Shown here piece after piece: positions 33,164 through 46,400 of a stretch of DNA of 64,000 nt (position 1 is the stretch's first letter; each line of letters starts with the position of its first letter). The DNA comes from Quillaja saponaria. Its lineage: Eukaryota; Streptophyta; Magnoliopsida; Fabales; Quillajaceae. The stretch covers positions 14,389,528 to 14,453,527 of the forward strand of contig CM055614.1 in assembly GCA_029379385.1 (NCBI GenBank), read 5' to 3'. Position numbers and translations under genes: made by a program. The notes under the pieces are model-generated. The model did not search any database and was not told the DNA's origin. It saw nothing but the letters and a program-made list of their open reading frames with translations.

Positions 33164-33875
33164 TTACTGTTGAAAGGCTATGTTTATTTTTCCAGCATCT
33201 GGGTTTGCAATGGATGCAAAGGCTTCTTGTGAAAGGTCAATGGTTCCATGACATGAATGAGGTGGGCAGTAGTCAACGATAGTGACCACCACAGATCCAC
33301 CCTTGCAAGGATGGGGAACACCTTGACTGGTAGCACTAAGGCACTTCACTCTACACTTTCTACCACAAGCCCCACGATTGTCCCAGATTGTATCACTTGC
33401 AGCCGCAATCAAAACGCCGTCGTTTTTATACCCATGACAAGAGGAAGCTGCATGCAGAAAAATTATACATTAAGTTGTTCTGAAAATAATCTAATCAGAC
33501 GCATGCAAAGTTTAACCCTACCCAACCCGTTCTTATTTAGCAATTATTTTCTTGACTTTATACATATTTTTGTGTTTATTTGCGGTCAAAATCTAAACTT
33601 AACAAATCATGATCCAATCTAAACTAGACACGTAAACATACAATTGATTAGACTAAAAATCTTTGATCCAAATACAGGCTGTAAATGTAATGACAAAAAG
33701 TAAAACAAAATAAAAAAAATAAATTAGCAAAAAAGATGGTTTGTGATCATGGAGTCTTACGAACATATGGAGGAGTATAAAAAGTTGCAGTTCCTGTATC
33801 TGCAATAGCTATCCATGTACAGATGCTGAAAACCATTAAAATGAGAATGGAGGAAAGGAAGATTGATTTTGCCAT
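33164..33875 (-). CDS. EG45-domain protein (plant natriuretic peptide-like), secreted
   Basis: Exon 1 is 33875-33761, the intron 33760-33448 (GTAAGACT..TGCAG) and exon 2 33447-33164; together they give 399 bases, or 132 residues. The protein starts with a signal peptide (MAKSIFLSSILILMVFSICT..IAIA), then TGTATFYTPPYV, SSCHGYKNDGVLIAAASD, a Cys-rich core with RGACGRKCRVKC, and VDYCPPHSCHGTIDLSQEAF, ending GKINIAFQQ. This is the EG45 / single-psi-beta-barrel domain seen in plant natriuretic peptides and in the first half of expansins. Without the second expansin domain it is a short apoplastic protein. Family members affect water and ion balance and stress responses. The gene is intact, with clean splice sites and conserved Cys. 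Confidence 0.92.
33448..33760 (-). other. intron of the EG45-like gene
   Basis: A 313-base gt..ag intron, splitting a codon right after TPPYV. The position near the start of the mature domain is usual for the family. Confidence 0.88.
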
Positions 33876-33946
33876 GTCTTAATTACTGTATTGCTAGCTA
33901 GCTAGTAATGATATTGACGGGTTATGAAGCATAACCTAGCTAAGCA

Positions 33947-33953
33947 ATTTATA
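33947..33953 (-). promoter_or_regulatory. TATA box of the EG45-like gene
   Basis: TATAAAT on the minus strand, 72 bases before the start codon, which leaves a leader of roughly 40 bases. A 'gctagctagctag' run (33892-33904) lies between it and the start codon. Confidence 0.6.
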
Positions 33954-34193
33954 GATTCTTGTAAAAAAAAATTTAGAGAAAAATAATATTATTACTGTTT
34001 ATTAGTCCTTTCTACGACGTCGAGAAATTGATAATCTATTTTGGTCTTTCCATTGGAGGTTTCTATTTAGCCAAGTTCCAGGCAGATATGGTAAGGAAGG
34101 TAAATGACAAATGCATAGAGAAAAAAATTCATTGCCCATGACTCATTGATCTCGACCAATAACTTTATTTTGTAAAAACTGACAAAGAATATA

Positions 34194-34253
<60 letters not shown>

Positions 34254-34433
34254 ATATTTATTTATATGGGTGGCATATATTGACTAGTGGAAGATTTACT
34301 CAATCTTAGAACGTTAACAACTTTTTGTAGTATGAGTTTCTATAGAATTTCACTGTTGGATTAAAAGATCAACCGGCATATAGGTTGTATTATAATCACA
34401 ATATAAGAAATGCATTATAAATAGGTCATGCCT
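33954..34433. other. upstream region of the EG45-like gene
   Basis: AT-rich DNA containing a long (TA)n tract and no recognised gene. Confidence 0.4.
34189..34254. repeat. long (TA)n tract
   Basis: About 60 bases of TA repeats, 240 bases upstream of the TATA box. Confidence 0.92.
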
Positions 34434-34863
34434 AGGTGTGACAACGAGTTGAGATTCATCAAGTTTTGATCAGGCTCAAGCTCAACTTGTTAAGGACTAA
34501 GGAAGAATTTTTAAATTTTTTTTAAAACTTTATAGTTAAAGAGAGTTGAATCCAATATCTACTAGTTATTTGCGTAACTTGTCACCAAATCAAACTACAT
34601 CTTATCTTATTATAAATATTATTATATTTATTATAAATTTATATATAAATAATAAAAAATATATTAAATAATATTAATTAAATGTGTTGGTTTGCAAGCG
34701 CATCAGTTGACATTGGAAAGATTGAGCTCGACTTGTTTTACTAAACGAGTTTAAAATAAAGTTCAAAATTAACTCATTTAGAAAAAAAGACCGTGCTCGA
34801 TTCAGGTCCTTAATGAATAACTCACGAGATATTCACGAGATAAATCGACTCATTGCCATACAA
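34434..34863 (-). repeat. repeat with tRNA-like boxes, copy 2 (inverted)
   Basis: The reverse orientation of the repeat at 1731-2125. Its ends ('gtgtgacaacgagttgag' and 'gactcattgccata') form an inverted pair. On the minus strand near 34595-34545, 'ttggtgacaagtt' and 'ggattcaactc' fall at A- and B-box spacing. Many 'ctcga', 'gagct' and 'aacgag' words recur. Non-coding. Confidence 0.5.
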
Positions 34864-35864
34864 CCTCATGCCCACCAAATTTCTTATTAATCAAAGATTT
34901 TTAGCTACCTTATTAGCAATAGAAAATTAAATGAACAATTTACAAAGTTTTTAAATATAGGAAATTTTAGGCTACTAGATAAATTAGTAAACAAGATAAA
35001 ATCGACATGTGTGCTCACATAATAAGTTTGTATAAGCCAACGGTTGAATTCAAAAGAAACTCATCCTACAAAAAGATATTAATTAGTAATGTAAGATTCA
35101 ATTGTAAAAGAGTGCCAGTGCATCCCACCATATATATAGTTTTTGTGGCACGCACATCGTGTGCAAATTTGCACACGTTGATGGTACTTATAGGTATGTT
35201 TATCATATTGATGTATATATTAAGAAATTATAGTTATGTAAAAAAATAATATCGCATGTTAATAATATTAAACAAATAGATAAAATAAATAAAATTTTTA
35301 ATTCATAATATAAAAATATAATTTATTGTTAAAAATTTTTAAGATGGAAGAATAATTAACACAATAATATTATAATTATAAAAATTATGTTATTAATTTA
35401 TAAATTTTAGAGGAATTAAAAAAAAATTATAATTATTTATAAATAATTAAATAAAAAACATTGAGAAAATAAATCTTAATTACTATTTATATATAGTTAT
35501 TGACAAATTATGATTTATCAACATTGAATAGGATTAGGACAAAAAAAAAATCAATAATCATAAAATAATTACAATTTTATTAATATAAAAATAGTGAAGA
35601 ATTAGGTCAAAAGTAAAAAAAATAAATAATAAAAAGTCTTTGAAGTAAAATAACAACTAAAAAGAATCTATGTAATATAGTAAAAACTCACAAGGGTATT
35701 TAAGAAAAATAAAATTTCTTATACTAAACCACTTTTAAATTAAAAAAAAAAAAGATAAATCTAATAAATTAAAATGTTAAATTCATAATTTTTTTAAAAT
35801 TCTTAAGATGGAAGAAGAATTAAAAATTAAAACAACAATATTATAATCATGGAAACTATATTCT

Positions 35865-35901
<37 letters not shown>

Positions 35902-36479
35902 ATTCTTAATAATTTCCTTATAAAAATTAATTCATAAATTTGTGAAGAACTAAAGAATATTATAATTATTAGGAACTTATTAAAAAAAAATTAAAAATTT
36001 CAATCTTAACTATTATGGAAAAATTATAAAATTAAATGAATTACAAGTTAAAACAATAATATTATAGTCAGTGGTGGATTCAAAAATTTATGTCAGTGGA
36101 GTCAAAATAATAGATCAGTCATATATAATAAATTAAATTGTTTTTGAAATTTATTTAAAACAAAAATTATTTTTTAAATGTAATACTTTTATTTATTAGT
36201 TTTGTTCCTAAAAAAAACTTGTCGAATTTGAAATAATATAATAGACACTTTACACAATTCTTATCATCTCATAAATTAGATATGGTCACTCTATAAAGAG
36301 TCATATATATGTAAGAAAATTTTCTTAAAGACCAAAGTTTTAGTACCAAATATTTCATTAATTATGATAAAATAAAAGGTAAAGGTTAAGTATACTAATA
36401 AAAAATCTCTCTTACACCTATAACTTTCCTAATAAAATAATTTTTGTATCTGTCCAAATATATTATATATTATATATAT
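34864..36479. other. very AT-rich spacer
   Basis: No gene. It has a (TA)n tract at 35868-35898 and long A/T runs. The minus-side LTR of the Tekay-like element begins directly after it, with tatat at 36475-36479 as the flank. Confidence 0.45.
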
Positions 36480-39011
36480 TGTCACACTCTCATATGAATG
36501 CATGACTAGCTTGAAGAATGGATAACCAAACCTCTGTAACCTTGACTTTAAGTCAAAGAAACACATATAACAACTAACCAATTATAACTAAAAGGAAATA
36601 TTTCTCAAGACTTATTTATCAAAAATACATAATAATTTAACTAAAAATTTTGGAAGAGTTCTCCGTAAAGTGCAACATGACCAACAATGCAAACATATAT
36701 AACTTTGTTACACTCAACTAGTCCACAAACATAGGAGCTTTACTCTAGTCATGTCATAAACAATAATAATTAGACTATCATACAACACAAAACACGACAA
36801 CCCAAAGCCTAACGTGACTACAAATTTCGTCAATTTGGCTTCAAGTGTGCAATCTTAAATATATACCTTTCCATAATACTGTTGACAAGTCACGAATCTC
36901 TGGGTGACAAACATGGTCTCCTACTACTAAAAAAATAACAACAAGCGAGGAGTGAGTCATAAAGATTTAGTGAACGAAAAATGTGCCTTAAGGGTACTAG
37001 TATCAACCCAAACATGAATACTACACTTATGTTAAATAATTTCAAGTAAACAATTCTCATATCACAATTTAATATTATACCTACGTACATTTGAATAACA
37101 TAAAATTAAACAAATATCATTAATGCAATACACGAGATAAACACTTCAATTAAAGTATTTGGTACACTCAAATCAAACAAGTAAACTGAAAGTAATCAAA
37201 TCAATTGGAGTAACTCAACACCCACACACCAATCACATATCCTCCCTTGGATAATTTTGTGCCTGCACACCAAGTATATGCTCTTCACATATCCATTCCT
37301 GAGGTTGAGTTACTCAAATATTTTAAATGTTATGTGAAATAATCAAATCAAAGTATCATAGGTACACCAAGATTCTATTTTGTCCATAAAAATCATTTCG
37401 GATAAAAAAAAAAAATCTGTTTATTGGCTTTTATCAAATACAAACAAAATCACACGTCAAATACAATTAAATTATTATGCAAAGATCAACAATACAATTA
37501 ATTCAATTAACTAAATTCATAGCATTAAACATTCAAAAGATACACAAAAAAAAAAAAATTAATAATAATCAAATATAATCTAGTAACCAAAGAATACTTA
37601 ATCTAATCACAAAGTTTACGGATTCGATTTGTTGTTCCGTCTAGAATTTGGAGGTGTTGGTGTATCTATGACACTAACCAGGGCTAAAAATCATAAATTC
37701 AAATATTGCTTAGTTTATTAATTTCATGATTATAATTCCTTACGTATTTATCTAACTATTAAAGTTTATATATAGATTAATTCCTAATAAAATCCACATA
37801 ATTTCCTTTACCCTTATAATACTCATTTCTCACATTTCCATCTTGAACTTAGTATAATTAATCACAATAATCAAGAGCTTAAATTACAAAGTTTCAATAC
37901 TAATTTATCCTACAACTTCATGCCACTTACTTCGCAATTCCTAATTTTTCACTCTTATTTATACCTAAATAATCCTATAAATAATTATCATCAAATAATG
38001 AGAATAAATTTCATGAGAATACTTTAAATATTTGAAGGTGATTATCCCTCCCATGGTGAAGGTAGGAACATAAGGCAAGGTTGCTGCTGCTGGCTGTGCA
38101 GCCTATAGCTTCCTTGGCCGAGAAGGAGCTGCACTCACCAAGATGAAGGTTGCTGCTATAAGGGACCAAGTAGGGCAGCAGCTGGCTGCACCTTTACTAG
38201 GCTAGAAAAAGAAAGAAGCTGCAAAGTGGAGACAAAACAGGGAAGGATGGCAAGGTGGCTGCTATCTGCTATAACCCAAGCCTTTTGATAACTCCATGGC
38301 CCACCAAATCAAGTTCCTATAGCCTACAAACCAAGAGGACAAGGTAGCTCACAACGTTGATGAATTTGGCGGCAAGATAAATGGAGTTTATTGCTAGGAA
38401 ATGAGGCAAACTCTCACGGCTAGGTTGTGGTTTTTGTTTACTGCCATAGACAACCACACACACATGGCAAGAGAAGAAAAGGGAAGGAAGTTATATCTTC
38501 CTTTCCGCTGCAAGGGATGTCATCAAAGGTAGACAATAAAAACCAAAAGCAAGGCAAAAAAGAGCATAGATAGTTGATTCAGGTGGTAGGTAAACCAAAT
38601 GAGATAGAGAGGTGGTGGAGTGATGGAAAAAAAAGGAAAAGAAAGAGATAATAATAAAAAAAATAAAAAAGTTTAAGTCAAAGTCAATAATGTTAAATTT
38701 GTGGTGTAGGTTTAATCTAACGGTATATATATATATATATATATATATATCACAATTATTTTTTAGTTTATTCTTTTATTTAAACACTTATTTTTCTTAT
38801 CAATAAAATTTACAAAATTTAATTTCAAGTTTCATGTCAGCCAATAATGTGGTGAAAAATTAATTTTTGTATTACATGTATATATATACTTCTATATATA
38901 AACAAATATTCATTTACTTTAATTTTCCTTTGTGTCAAATTTTATTCACCCAATCATGACATGTTTCGCACAAATATTCTAAAGCGCATGTTAAGATATC
39001 GGGTTATAACA
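36480..39011 (-). mobile_element. 3' LTR of the Tekay-like element
   Basis: 2532 bases, with plus-strand ends 'tgtcacactc' and 'gggttataaca'; on its own strand it starts TGTTATAACCCG and ends GTGTGACA (TG..CA). Inner landmarks are 'aggtacaccaagattctat' at about 37351 and (TA)n at 38725-38750. The polypurine tract abuts it at 39012. Confidence 0.9.
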
Positions 39012-39024
39012 GTCTCCTCCCCTT
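39012..39024 (-). promoter_or_regulatory. polypurine tract
   Basis: On the minus strand this reads AAGGGGAGGAGAC and directly precedes the LTR start. This is the expected plus-strand primer site, and it fixes the element's direction. Confidence 0.8.
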
Positions 39025-39793
39025 AAAAGAGATGCGTCCCTGAATTTCAAATGGAAGAGTTACAAATATATCATTTACCTGAATCATTTAAATAGATACG
39101 AATATCGTTGCTATATTGCATTCTTGGATTCCCAAGTGGCTTCTCACCATGATGTTGCCATGCAACTTTGACAAAAGGAATAACCTTCGATCGAAGTTTA
39201 TGGACTTGTCTATCAATGGTTGTCACTGGTTGCTCCTCGTACTGAGATTCTTATCTACTTGCACCTCTTGAATTTGTAGAACATAAGACTTATTTGGCAA
39301 ATATTTTTGAAGCATAGACACGTGAAATACCAGATGTACCATGTCTAAATCCGGGGGCAATGCCAAACTTTACGCTATCGCCCTAACCTTATCCAAGATC
39401 TGGAAGGGTCTAATAAATCTCGAACTCTGCTTGCCTTTCTTGCCGAACTTCATGGTGCCCTTAAAAGGAGAAACTTTCAAAAACACATTATCACCTACTT
39501 GGAACTCCAAATCTCTCCGACGATTATTGGCATATGACTTATGTCTGCTCTAAGATGTTTGCAACCTATCACGAATTGTTTACACTTTTTTCATTGAATC
39601 TTGGACTAACTCTGGCCCTAACAACTGATGCTCACCTGTTTCAAACCATCCAACTGGAGATCTACATTTCCTCTAATACAAAGCTTCAAATGGTGCCATC
39701 AGAATGGTGCTGTGACAATTGTTATTATAGACAAATTCCATCAAGGGCAGATGCTGATCCCAACTACCCTCAAAATCCATAACACAAGCTCGT
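39025..39793 (-). pseudogene. Tekay-like integrase C half and tail
   Basis: Read on the minus strand from 39793: [20 protein letters not shown], then [23 protein letters not shown], then LEFQVGDNVFLKVSPFKGTM and LDMVHLVFHVSMLQKYLPN near 39345. The last part precedes the chromodomain in chromoviruses. Stops are few but present (e.g. in the middle of EALY.RKC). The part is cut at 39793 by the solo LTR and continues at 42406. Confidence 0.85.
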
Positions 39794-42270
39794 TGTCACA
39801 CCCTAATATGAAGGCATGACTGGTCCAAGAAATAGATAACCAAACCTCCATAACCCTGACTTAAAATCAAATAATTATATATGACCATTAATCAATTATA
39901 GTTAAAAAAGGAAATCTTTGTTGAGCTAAATTAAAAACAAAATTTATTTATCAAACACATGACATTTTAACTGCAAATTTTGGTAGAGGTTCCCAGTAAA
40001 GTAGAACATGCTCGATAATACAAACATCTATAACCTGGTTACAATAAGCCAATTAACAACAGTGACATCATACACAGAGGAGCTTCGCTCCATTTATCTT
40101 ATCAACAACAACAATTAAACTATTATACAAAATAAAAAATAACAACTCAAAGCCTAATGTGACTGCAAACTTTATCATTTGGCTTCAAGTTTGCGATCTC
40201 AAAGTATACAATGCCTCAATACTATCGGCAAGTCACAAATCTCTAGGTGATGAACGCTGGTCTCCTGATACTAAAAAAACAACAAACAACAAACAGAAAG
40301 TGAGTCATAAAAACTTAGTGGCAAAAAAATACCATAAGGGAACTAGCATCAACCAAAGCATGAATAACACACATATGTTAAATAATTTCATATAAACAAT
40401 TTTCATATCACAAATCAACATTTTATGTATGTACATTAGAATAATGTAAAATTTCATTTATGCAATACATGAGATAAACAAATTAATCAAAATATTCAAA
40501 GCACACAAATCAAGCAAGTCAACCAAAAAGGCCAATTGGAGTAACTTAGCACCCACATACCATATATCCTTTCTCGGGTAATTTTTCCTACTAAACACCA
40601 AATGTATGCTCCTTATATATCCACCCCCTGAGTTGAGTTACTCTAATATTTTAAATCACATAATAAATCAAAATATTCTAGGTGCACCCAGATTTTATTT
40701 CTTATATAAAAATCAGTTTGGATAAAAATTCATTTTATTAGCCTTTATCATACACAAACAATTCCATATGTCAAACATAATTCAAATAACTCAAATCAAA
40801 CACTACACATTCTTATATACCTCTAAATATAAACACATTTACTCAAATACATATAAACAATTACACATATTCATCTAGTAACCAAAGAATACGTTATCTA
40901 CTTACAAAATTTATGGCTTCGGCTTGTCATTCTGTCTAGAATGCAAAGGTGTCGGTATATCCTCAACATGATTTGGTGCTAAAAATCATAAATTCAAACA
41001 TTGCTTAGTCCATAAGCTCTATGATTATAATTTCATAATTAACTTTTTGACTAATGAATCCTACTTAATTCAACTTCTATACATATATTAACATATGATT
41101 TCTCTTAAACATTTTGTCTAATACTTTGAAGGTGTATTTAGTTTCCATTAATGTGTATGTATTTATGTATATACATACACCAAGAAGCTCAACACAACCC
41201 TTCAATTCTATATTACTCATATTTGAATCCTAAACTTCCTATTCCAATAATTATATTTATATCTACCTTATATATTCATTATTAGTAAACTTTGATTCAT
41301 AATTAACAAGTCTCCTAACCTCCTTATATTCAAGTTTTAAACAAAATCAAGTATTTCATCTAAACTAATCTAATTAACTTCACCTTCAAACTCTAATTTT
41401 CATTATCATAACCACTAATTTCACACTCCTAACTAAAATTAAGAGTGCACAATTTTTATTCACAAGAAACACTTGCTCAACAGCTAACCAAACTCCTCAA
41501 AAGGCACATGACAAGAGGAAATTTCGGCACTCTCTTCCCTTAGCTGCCATAACTCCCTAAGCCAAGAAAGCTTCATCCTCTTGACTTCTAGTGACCAGCC
41601 AAGATGGAAGGAAGATAGTCAAGGTTGCTACCCCAAATTAGGGGACAACGGCACCCTATGAAGTGACTGCTAAACACTTGCTTAACTCACATATGAACAC
41701 CATTACCCTTAAATAAAACTAAGCTAACAAACAAGAAGAAGGACCATACCTTTCGGCAACACACAAAGAGGATAAATGGTAAACTAAAAGAGGAAAAACC
41801 CCAGCTCAATCACAACTGTCACAACCAAAGAATTGAAGGAAAAAAAATACAAGGAACTAAACAAGTTGTGTCATGGCAAAGGTGGAAAACTTCAAGAGCC
41901 AAGCTACCAAGGTGACATGCTTCCAAGGGTTTACATGGAAACCAAGAATAGGGGAGGGAAGGAGCTTAGGCAGAAAAAGGAAAAATGGAAAAAAAGAAAG
42001 GTGGTGATATAGTGAAAAGGAAGGTGAGAGAAAGAAATATATTATAAAAAAAAAAACACAAAAAGGTTAAGTCAAAGTCAATAACTTGCATTTGTGGTGT
42101 ATATTTTATCCTAAATACATATATATGTATATATATTATCATTATTTTGCTAGTTTGTTTATACTTACACACTTATTTTACTTATCAATAAAATTACACA
42201 AATCAATTCATGTTCCAAGTCAACCAATAATGTAGTAAAAATTAATTCTTGTATTACACGTATGTATACT

Positions 42271-42303
<33 letters not shown>

Positions 42304-42405
42304 TCACTTACTTGAATTTTACTTTGTATAAAATTCTATTTACATAGTCACAATAACTTACGTACAAATATTATAAGGCGTACTTTAAGTTATTGGGCTA
42401 TAACA
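39794..42405 (-). mobile_element. sibling solo LTR inside the integrase
   Basis: 2612 bases, with plus-strand ends 'tgtcacaccct' and 'gggctataaca'. It has the same family landmarks as 36480-39011 in the same direction, but no internal domain of its own. Integrase reading stops at its right border (..TIQTLENMS) and resumes at its left border (..ACVMDFEG), so it is an insertion. The flanks 39789-39793 (ctcgt) and 42406-42410 (ttctt) each differ by one base from a common ctctt, consistent with a decayed 5-base target duplication. It also contains a (TG)n run at 42286-42302. Confidence 0.88.
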
Positions 42406-43130
42406 TTCTTGACATATTCTCCAAGGTCTGTATAGTTCTCTCGGACTGACCGTCAGTTTGAAGGTGAAAAGTTAAATTGAACAATAATTGAGTACCGAGA
42501 GCCTCCTGAAAAGACTTCTAAAACGCTGTAAACTGAGAGTCCCGGTTGGAAATAATAGAAACCAGTACTCCATGTAATGAAACAATGTCGACCAGATACA
42601 ACTTAGCATATTAATGTGCTGAATACGTCGTCTTCACCGAAAGGAAATGTGTAGACTTAGTTAATCGATCCATAATAACCCAATTTGAATCAAAATCCCT
42701 AAAAGTCTTAGGAAGTCTTGATACAAAGTTTGTATTAACTTTCTCCCATTTCCATTCCAGAATATCTAATGTTGGCAACTTTCTTGCAGGTTTATGATGT
42801 TCAGCTTTCAACTGTTAGCACATTAAGCATCAAGAAACAAAATTAGCTATATCCTTCTTCATACCATCTCACCAATAAAACTTCTTAAAGTCCTGATTCA
42901 TTTTGTAGGAACTAGGATGCATTACATAGGGTAAACAATGAGCTACTTTAAGAATCTTCTCTCTCAACTCCAGATTAGATGGCACAATGATACGGTTATG
43001 ATACCTCAGCACTCTTTGGTTATCCACCCTGAAATCAGCAATCACACCATGATCACATTTAACTTTTCTAGTATAGATCTCAGCAGTTGCTTATGCTGAT
43101 TTTACCACTTCAACCAAGTGGATTTCACTT
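42406..43130 (-). pseudogene. Tekay-like integrase core
   Basis: On the minus strand: LPTLDILEWKWEKVNTNFVS and NWVIMDRLTKSTHFLSVKTT (42611-42811), the core domain with its first catalytic Asp. Then comes the region up to QSERTIQTLE at about 42448. A His/Cys-type N-terminal part lies at 42830-43130, with stops in between. Confidence 0.8.
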
Positions 43131-43740
43131 GAATATGAGCTAATAATATCATCTGGTCTCATTTCAAATCTAACCCCATCAACCATGCACTTCTGTAAAT
43201 CTTTCACAACCCGACTACAGACAACTATCTAATGGGATAAATTACCCATTGACTTCCTACTAAAAGCATCCATAACCATATTTGCTTTACTTGGATGATA
43301 AGAAATCGAACAATCATAATCTTCTAGCAACTCGATCCACTTACGCTGCCAAAAATTTAATTTCTTATGATCAAATATGTATTCAAGGCTTTTGTGATTT
43401 GTGAAAATCTTAAAAGTTTCACCACGCAAGTAATGCCTCTAAATCTTCAATGCAAAGATCAATGTTACCATTTCAAGATCATAGGTGGGGTAGTTCATAT
43501 CATTCTTTTTCAATTATCTTGAAGCATAAAACACATCCAAATCCGATACGAGAAGCATCACAAAACACCATATACTTACCCATATATGAGGGAACTGTAA
43601 GAACAGGAGCTAAGGTCAAACAAGTCTTTAACTTTGGAAAACTTTCCTCATAAGCCTCAGACCAAACAAACTTGACTCCTTTATAAGCCAATCAAGTTAA
43701 AGGAGTAGCAATATGGGAGAAATTCTTAACGACCTTCATG
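43131..43740 (-). pseudogene. Tekay-like RNase H
   Basis: Open pieces 43691-43500 (YMVFCDASRIGFGCVL, with the first catalytic Asp) and 43429-43229 (GETFKIFTNHKSLEYIFDHK and LLEDYDCSISYHPSKANMVM, DAFSRKS) form the RNase H domain. They are split by stops near 43500 and 43450. In the second piece the usual 'TDHKSL' Asp reads as Asn. Confidence 0.85.
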
Positions 43741-44470
43741 TAATAACCAGTCAAACCAATAAAACTTTGAATTCAGACACATTTATTAGACGAGGCCAAT
43801 TCTGAACCACTTTCACTTTCTTATGATCAATCTGAATTCTTTCCTTAAAAATCACATGCTTAAGGAAAGTCACCTGATTCATCCAGAATTCACATTTAGA
43901 GAATTTAGTATAAAGCTTGTTTTCTCTAAATGTTTGCAATATAATGCGAAGATGATTCTTATGCTCCTCTTCACTCCAAGAATATAAAAGAATATCATCA
44001 ATGAAAACGATGATAAACTGGTCCAAGAAAGGCTTGAACACCATGTTCATCATAATTATGAATGTTCCATAAGCATTAGTGAGCCCTAAAGACATAATTA
44101 AGAACTCATAATGTTCATACCGATTGCAAAAAGTAATCTTCAAAATGTCATTCCTTTTAATCCAAAGTTGGTGATACCCCCAACGAAGATCAATCTTAGA
44201 AAAATACTAAGCTTCCTGCAACTGATCAAATAAATCATCAATCTTGTGGTAGGAATACTTATTCTTAACTGTGACTTTATTTAACTACCGGTAATCAATA
44301 CACAGTCTAAACTAGCCATCATTCTTTTTAACAAAAGGGATAAGAGCACCCCAAGGAGATGAAATGGGACAATTGAATCCCTTATCCAGCAAATTTTACA
44401 ACACCTTTAGCTACCTCAACTCACTAGGAGCCATGCGATAAAGGTGATTAAAGATCAGTTGTGTACTAGG
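43741..44470 (-). pseudogene. Tekay-like reverse transcriptase
   Basis: On the minus strand: CPISSPWGALIPFVKKNDGL near 44360, YFSKIDLRWGYHQL near 44200, then the long frame 44143-43751 with YEFLIMSLGLTNAYGTF, the catalytic box FIIVFIDDILLYS (both Asp present) and FSKCEFWMNQVTFLKHVI. Three in-frame stops precede the catalytic part. It is the best-preserved domain of the element. Confidence 0.88.
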
Positions 44471-45082
44471 TTACAACTCAATACCAAACTTTATCTTATA
44501 TTCAAGAGGAAGTCCAGGAAGCTCTTCTGGGAACACGTTAGGAAATTCCTTTACCATAGGAATCTGTTCTAAAGAAAGACACTCCAACTAAGTATCCCTG
44601 ACATAAGCTAAATAAACCTTATGCTTTTTCCTAATAAGCCATCTACCTTGAATAGCTAAAATCAAATGACAAGAAATTTCACACCAATTACCTTGAAAAA
44701 CAAAGGTTGGCTTCTCAGGAATACTGAACTTGACACTCTTATCGCGATAATCCACCACAACATGATGGTTAGACAACTAATCCATGCTTAGAATCATATT
44801 ATACTCCAACATGTCTAGTATGATCAAGTTAGTAAAACATACATCATCACCCATAACTACTTCACAAGAAGGAATATATCAGTTTGCCAAAATAATTTCC
44901 CCAAACGGAGTCGAAACAACTAAAGGAACCTCTAGAGGCTTAGATGCCCTCTTCATATAAGAGGCAAAATATGAAGATATAAAAGAATGAGCATCTCTAG
45001 AATTAAACAATACTTTAGCATCAACTGAACAAACAAATATACTACAACCTCCTTGAGATATAAGCTTGAGCGTCCTGTGTCT
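44471..45082 (-). pseudogene. Tekay-like aspartic protease region
   Basis: At about 45010-44970 the minus strand reads AKVLFNSRDAHSFISSYFAS, the protease active-site region in which the expected catalytic Asp is Asn. It continues through YNMILSMDWL-like traces to NHHVVVDYRDKSVKFSIPEK (44776-44588). The changed active-site residue means no protease activity. Confidence 0.7.
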
Positions 45083-46400
45083 TTAGAGCATACACACGGG
45101 CCTACCCCTGCCCGCAGATAATGAACCTCTAGCAAATATACTACAAACTCTTTGAGATATAATAGGTATCGCAGGCAACTGAGGTCTACCTTGGACTAAA
45201 TGAGACATCTTAGCTAAAGTAAATTTCCCCATCATCAATAGATAATCCCTGATGCAATGATCCATTGCCCTACATTTAAAACAAGCACTAGACTCTCGTC
45301 TGCACTGGCCTGTGTGCCTGATACCACAAGTAGGACATACCAGAACTTCAAATGATCGGGAGCCACTGGATGATGCCACTTATGACTGACCTCCAAAACT
45401 CTATCTCATCTAGCCTTTGAGAGGTAGATTCACCCCTAGGTCTACGAGAACCACAAGCTCTGGAAGTAAAAGGACCCTTCTATCTCACCTTCTTGTGGCT
45501 CTCATGCTCTGATTGTCTCTCCAAGATCAAGCCTCTAATTGGTATGCAACATCAACAACCTGAGTATATGTAGTAGTGTCTGTCACGAACACTGACCTGA
45601 ATAAAGAATCTCTTAAGCCATTGACGAATCTCTTCACTCGCATTTGTTTTATAGCCACCATATGCAGAGTAAAACGAGATAGTCTGGTAAATTGGGTCTC
45701 ATACTCTGCCACTGTCATACTCTTGGTTTGGACTACTTGCTCAAAATCTTGAGCATGCTTATCTTGTACACTCTCAGGTAAAAAACAATCAGCGAAGGCC
45801 CTGCTGAAATTTGGCCATGCAAGTGGGGTAGGCTATATCCTTCTTTGCACGAACATCTTGTACCACTAGTACATAACATTATGCAACTGATGTTTGACTA
45901 ACTGAAAAGGTCGCATTGCATCACACCCTAAAGCTACACATAGTCTATCAGACTCCTCCAATAAAGTATAGGGGTCTTGAGAAGGGTCCACACCAGAAAA
46001 CCTCAGTGGCTGCATCTTCCAAAAAGTATTCAATGCCACAAATACTCCCCAATCTTACTGAACTAGAATGGAAGGATTCGCCTCTTGCTAAGGCTGAACA
46101 GGAGGAGCTGCAGAAGGCTAAGGCAGTGGCTAAGCCTGATGTTATTGGGCCATAATCCCAACTAGGTCACCTACTATCCTCTGAACTCTGTCTAGTCCCT
46201 ACACTAGCTTCTCTAGGTCAAGACCAAGGGTTGTTGCTTGAGTTGGTTCAACATCTTTACCTCTACCTCTACCACATCCTCGACGAGATCTACCTCTGAC
46301 TATTGGTATTTGGGAATTGATTAATCTGTGGTCAGAACTAGCATTCTACTGTCTCCCTCAGCCCACAACACGGCAACTACATCACATCATATCTAAAATA
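45083..46400 (-). pseudogene. Tekay-like gag with zinc knuckles
   Basis: From right to left: an Arg/Gly-rich start (RSRRGCGRGRGK, about 46285), FSGVDPSQDPYTLLEESDRL (about 45990), MTVAEYETQFTRLSRFTLHM (45718-45527), then CPTCGIRHTGQC and CFKCRAMDHCIRDY at about 45340-45245. In the second knuckle the last Cys reads as Tyr. Gag builds the particle. Several stops interrupt it. Confidence 0.8.

Noticed and set aside
33257..33622. Plus-strand open frame of 121 codons
   Set aside because: Antisense to exon 2 and intron of the EG45-like gene, which has conserved residues and splice sites on the other strand.
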